64,000 bases of DNA from Actinomadura oligospora ATCC 43269 (GTDB lineage: Bacteria; Actinomycetota; Actinomycetes; Streptosporangiales; Streptosporangiaceae). Location: contig NZ_JADG01000019.1 in the NCBI RefSeq assembly GCF_000518265.1, forward strand, positions 1 to 64,000. The letters run 5' to 3'. Shown here piece by piece: positions 60,764 to 64,000 of this stretch. A program made the translations under genes and the position numbers. The notes beneath the pieces are model-generated. The model was not told the origin of the DNA. It worked only from the letters and a program-made list of their open reading frames with translations, and ran no database searches. Numbering within the stretch: position 1 is the stretch's first letter; every line of letters starts with the position of its first letter.

Positions 60764-62095
60764 CTAGATCCCGGCCTCGCTGCGGGGCGACAGGCCCGCC
60801 TTGGTCGCGACCGGGTTCCACAGGCCGATGAACTCGCGCTTGGCGTCGGTGGCCTGCTGGTTGACGTCCGCGACGTCGGAGTCGGACGGGCAGCCCGGCG
60901 ACAGCTCGATGTACTTCGCGTTGGACGCCACGGACGCCTGCAACGCGCGGACCAGCGCGTCCTTGAGCTGCTGGCCGCCGTCGACCGCGCTCACGTCCAG
61001 GCCCTGCGCGGTGGACAGCTCCGACTGCCGCTCGCCCTTGATCCGCTGCAGCCCGGCGGTCTCGCACCCGTCCGTCAGGACGGTCTGGAGGTTGCCGCGC
61101 GTCGAGGACATGTCGTCCAGCAGGGAGTTCACCTTGCCCGCCTGCTCGGTCAGGTCACCGCTCGGCGAGGACGCGGTCGGCGACGGCGTCTCGGACGGCT
61201 GGCCCTGCGTGGTCACCTGCGACGTCTCCTGCGTCGTCGCGGGGGAGGTGCTGCCCGCGCGGTCGGCCTTCCCCGAGCCGTTCGGCCAGAACACGATGCC
61301 GAGCGCGATCGCCGCGAGGACGACCAGCCCGGTCGCGATCAGCAGGTAGGGCGGGCCCTTCTTCCTCTCCGGCGGCGGGGGCGGACTCCACACCTGCGGC
61401 TCGGCCGCCCACGGCTCCGGCGACAGCGTGATCGTGTGCTCGCCCGGCACGCCGGGAGCGTCCGGCGGCGGAGGAGGCGTCGCGGACAGCCCCGCCCCGC
61501 CACCCCACGGCTCAGGCGGCGGCCCATACGCCGCCCCCGGGTCATACGCCGCGTTCGGGGCGTACGCCGCACCAGGGTTGTACGCAGCGCCCGGGTCGTA
61601 AGCGGCGTTCGGGTCGTATGCGGGGCCCGGATCGGCGGACGGTCTCGGCGCGGGCACGCCCGGGTCGTACGCCGTCGGCGGCGACGAGTACCCCGCGTCG
61701 AGCTCGGTCTGCTGCTGTTGCCCGTGCCCGAACTCCTGCGGCGGACGTCCGAAATCGTGCTCGCCCGGAGGCGCGGACGGCGCCCCGTACTCGCCCGGCC
61801 CATGCTCGGGCGCCCCGGACTCAGGCGTCCCGTACTGGGACGAACCGTACGGGGACGACTCGTGTCCAGGACGGCCGTACTCGGCCGGGTACGGCGCTTC
61901 GTTCCCGGCCGGATAAGGGCCGGGAGCGGGCTCGGGAGCACCCGGTTCGGACGGCCACGGAGGCGACGACGGCCAGCCGTCATCGCGCCGGGTCGCGTCA
62001 CCGGTGGGGGACGCGCCGTCGTTCAGGGGCGCGTCGCACCGGGTGCAGCGGGGGAGCGCCGGAGTCGTGTCGCTACCGCAGGCAGGGCACCGCAT
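60764..62095 (-). CDS. Zinc-ribbon single-pass membrane protein A
   Basis: 443 residues. An N-terminal zinc ribbon CPACGSDTTPALPRCTRC (two CxxC) is followed by a Pro/Tyr/Gly-rich linker (about 25-240), a transmembrane helix (about 252-274), a Thr/Ser linker and a helical outer domain (about 320-443). That domain contains TDGCETAGLQRIKGERQ and ends KREFIGLWNPVATKAGLS. It shares this architecture and the LWNPVA-KAG ending with the next protein, so they are paralogues. Function unknown; convergent with the HerA-type operon. Confidence 0.7.
   Translation of the reverse strand: MRCPACGSDTTPALPRCTRCDAPLNDGASPTGDATRRDDGWPSSPPWPSEPGAPEPAPGPYPAGNEAPYPAEYGRPGHESSPYGSSQYGTPESGAPEHGPGEYGAPSAPPGEHDFGRPPQEFGHGQQQQTELDAGYSSPPTAYDPGVPAPRPSADPGPAYDPNAAYDPGAAYNPGAAYAPNAAYDPGAAYGPPPEPWGGGAGLSATPPPPPDAPGVPGEHTITLSPEPWAAEPQVWSPPPPPERKKGPPYLLIATGLVVLAAIALGIVFWPNGSGKADRAGSTSPATTQETSQVTTQGQPSETPSPTASSPSGDLTEQAGKVNSLLDDMSSTRGNLQTVLTDGCETAGLQRIKGERQSELSTAQGLDVSAVDGGQQLKDALVRALQASVASNAKYIELSPGCPSDSDVADVNQQATDAKREFIGLWNPVATKAGLSPRSEAGI
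61530..61625 (-). repeat. AAYDPG-type heptapeptide repeats
   Basis: In-frame repeats of about 21 bases encoding AYDPNA, AYDPGA, AYNPGA and AYAPNA units in the linker of the zinc-ribbon protein. Confidence 0.8.
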
Positions 62096-62287
62096 GAAAG
62101 CCCCTCACCGTCAGGGTCCGTCGCGACCAACCTACCGTGACGAACCGCACAGGGGGATGCCCCCGCACGGCCCGCGACCTGGTTGTGATCAGTCGCTCAC
62201 CTGCGGCTGCGCCCCGAACCGCGTGACGCGGCCGTCCGGCGCGACCCCGGCCCGGCCTCCAGCCTGGCCTTCTGCCTGGACTCCGGC

Positions 62288-63979
62288 TCAGACTCCGGTC
62301 CAGCGCCGGGCGGGCTGGCCGGCCTTGCGGGCGACGGGGTTCCACAGCTCCACGAAGGTCTTCTTCCCGCTGGTGGCGCGGCGCTCGGCGTCGGCGCGGC
62401 CGGGAGCGTGGCCCGCGTCCGGCTTCGGCTTGCCCTTGCAGCCGTGCTGCGACCGGGTGGCCCAGGTCAGCAGGGCGCTGTCCACGTCCAGGGACGCCTG
62501 GAGCGAGTCGTGCAGGGTCGAGCGCAGCTTCTCGCCGCGGTCCAGCTTGTCCACCTTCAGGGCCTGGGTGCGCTTCAGCTGGTTCTGCCGCCGCTGCGCG
62601 ACCTCCCGGAAGGAGCCGACCGCGGCGGGCAGGTCCTTGCAGGCGCGGGACTGCGCGAGGCCCCGGACCAGCGTCCGCTTGGTGTCGGCGCTGGCGTCGA
62701 GGATCGCGTTCAGCGCCTCCGCCTGCTGCCGGGTCGCCTCGTCGACCTTGATCTTGCTCTTCTGCGCGACCGGGGAGTTGGAGGTGTTGGGCGCCGCGTC
62801 GCTCTTGCCGCCGCTCGGCCACAGCACGACCGTGACCGCGACGACCGCCGCGACGACGAGCGCGCCGACGCCGATCAGCAGCGGCTTGTTCGGCTTCTTC
62901 CCGCCTCCGCCCCCGGGCGGCGGACCGCCCTGGAAGCCCTGTTGTCCGTAACCGCCCTGGTCGAACCCACCCTGGCCGAACCCGGCGTCCTGCTGGCCGC
63001 CGAACCCACCCTGGCCCAGGCCACCCTGCTGACCGAAGTTGCCCTGCTGCCCGAAGTCGCCCTGCTGGCCGAAACCGGCGTCCTGCTGGCCGAACCCGCC
63101 CGGCTGCTGGCCGAAGCCACCCTGCTGCTGGCCGAAGTTGCCCTGTTGCCCGAACCCGGCGTCCTGGCCGAACCCCTGCTGCTGCCCGAAGCCGCCGGGG
63201 CCGGGCGGGACGGAGCCCGCGTCGATCATGGCGGTCGGCTGCTCGCCGCCGCCCTGCTGGAAACCGCCCCCGGCGGGAGGCTGCTGGCCCCAGCCCTGGT
63301 CGGCGACCGTGTGCTGCGGCTGCCACTGCTGCGGCCCGGCGGGCTCGGACGGCTCCTCCGGACGGCGCGGCTTGGCGTACCAGGACTCCGGGACGATCGA
63401 CTCGGCCGGGTTCTCGGCCGCGCCGTCCTGCCAGTTCTGCGCCGGGGAGGCCGCCGCCGCGGACACGGCGGGCGACGGCGCGATGATCGTCTTCATGTCG
63501 GACGGGTGCGGATCGGCCGGCGCGGCCGACTTGTGCTCCCCGGACTCGGCGGGGTCGAACACCCACGCCGCCGTGGACTCGGGGTCACCGGCACCACCGG
63601 ACGGGCCGGAGTCGGACGACGCCCAGGCCGGGGCCGGCGGCGGGGGCACGTCACCCCCGGTCCCACTGGCGGGCGGCGCGGGCGCGAGAGCGGGCGGCGC
63701 GGACAGCGGCATACCGGGCTGCCCGCCGCCGAACCCGGCCGGAGGAGCGCCGGGGCCCGCCTGCCCGCCGGGGCCCGCCGCGAGGGCGCCGGGGCCGGGG
63801 ACGACCATCGTCTGCTCGCCGAACCCTCCGCCCGCCGCTCCGGGGGGCCCGCCCGTCCCGCCGGCGTTAGGTCCCGCGCCACCGGGGTTCTGGGCGGCCG
63901 CCGCACCCGTCGGCGTTCCGCAGTTCGCGCACCTGTCGAGCGTCCCGGCCGTGGTGGACCCGCACGTCGGACACTGCAT
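62288..63979 (-). CDS. Zinc-ribbon single-pass membrane protein B with Gly/Gln/Phe-rich linker
   Basis: 563 residues. CPTCGSTTAGTLDRCANC at 3-20 is a zinc ribbon; about 25-250 is Gly/Pro/Ala-rich; about 260-350 is FGQQ(G/D/N) repeats; a transmembrane helix lies at about 368-390. The helical outer domain includes AEALNAILDASADTKRTLV and RACKDLPAAVG and ends FVELWNPVARKAGQPARRW. Same order as its downstream neighbour, so tandem paralogues. The 62096-62287 gap holds no clear gene. Confidence 0.7.
   Translation of the reverse strand: MQCPTCGSTTAGTLDRCANCGTPTGAAAAQNPGGAGPNAGGTGGPPGAAGGGFGEQTMVVPGPGALAAGPGGQAGPGAPPAGFGGGQPGMPLSAPPALAPAPPASGTGGDVPPPPAPAWASSDSGPSGGAGDPESTAAWVFDPAESGEHKSAAPADPHPSDMKTIIAPSPAVSAAAASPAQNWQDGAAENPAESIVPESWYAKPRRPEEPSEPAGPQQWQPQHTVADQGWGQQPPAGGGFQQGGGEQPTAMIDAGSVPPGPGGFGQQQGFGQDAGFGQQGNFGQQQGGFGQQPGGFGQQDAGFGQQGDFGQQGNFGQQGGLGQGGFGGQQDAGFGQGGFDQGGYGQQGFQGGPPPGGGGGKKPNKPLLIGVGALVVAAVVAVTVVLWPSGGKSDAAPNTSNSPVAQKSKIKVDEATRQQAEALNAILDASADTKRTLVRGLAQSRACKDLPAAVGSFREVAQRRQNQLKRTQALKVDKLDRGEKLRSTLHDSLQASLDVDSALLTWATRSQHGCKGKPKPDAGHAPGRADAERRATSGKKTFVELWNPVARKAGQPARRWTGV
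62935..63200 (-). repeat. FGQQ low-complexity repeats
   Basis: Tandem codons for FGQQGNFGQQQGGFGQQ-like units (residues about 260-348 of the zinc-ribbon protein), rich in Phe, Gly and Gln. Confidence 0.85.
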
Positions 63980-64000
63980 CGCTCAGACCTCGCTTGTCGC

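Noticed and set aside
1..64000. Insertion sequences, prophage, tRNA or integrase marking an island
   Set aside because: No transposase, integrase, terminal repeats or tRNA-like structure found by reading both strands; composition is uniform.

Overview
The window is very GC-rich, gene-dense DNA with frequent GTG starts, ATGA start/stop overlaps and strong GC bias at third codon positions. Together with a type VII (ESX-like) secretion system, a mycosin, WXG100 proteins and a galactofuran biosynthesis/export block, this points to a high-GC Actinomycetota chromosome. A Thermomonosporaceae/Streptosporangiales-type organism (for example Actinomadura-like) is my best guess, but the assignment is inference. 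I see no tRNA, rRNA, CRISPR array, transposase or integrase.

Layout. (1) 1-9270: type VII secretion core. The 5' part of eccC runs leftward off the window; diverging from it are eccD and eccB, then two WXG100 proteins, an accessory protein, a PPE/EspB-like Gly-rich WXG protein and the mycosin mycP, closed by a 21-bp perfect hairpin. A CRP-type palindrome and a promoter precede the WXG100 genes. (2) 9484-12041: a small substrate module with a duplicated YbaB-fold protein, two WXG-like proteins and a membrane protein. (3) 12106-26686 (minus strand): a toxin locus. It has a YbaB protein, a WXG-like protein and a 2400-residue polymorphic toxin (WXG-like N-terminus, degenerate caspase-like domain, ADP-ribosyltransferase, intact caspase-like domain, nuclease-like C-terminus). 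Tightly packed candidate immunity/chaperone genes and several membrane or hypothetical genes follow. (4) 26982-32779: a MinD-like ATPase with a long Pro/Ala/Gly-rich arm, then a third YbaB/WXG-like module and a DUF6177-like protein. (5) 32895-53003: cell-envelope polysaccharide block with an LCP ligase, four glycosyltransferases (GT2, GT-C, GT2 and GlfT2), a sulfotransferase-like protein, UDP-galactopyranose mutase, an ABC polysaccharide exporter (Wzm/Wzt), a lipoprotein sulfatase, a pyruvyltransferase, a membrane esterase, a GH43-like glycosidase and an Asp-box propeller protein. (6) 53217-60734: a four-gene set around a HerA-type ATPase with two membrane proteins and a small helical protein, of unknown function. 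(7) 60764-63979: two paralogous zinc-ribbon, single-pass membrane proteins with low-complexity cytoplasmic linkers.

How the parts fit. Regions 1-4 look like one secretion island: core machine, maturation protease, and three substrate sets that each carry a YbaB-fold partner. Region 5 plausibly makes, exports, decorates (sulfate, pyruvate) and attaches a galactofuran-containing wall polymer. Region 6 is the best candidate for an uncharacterised machine. Functional names rest on motifs read by eye; no database search was run.
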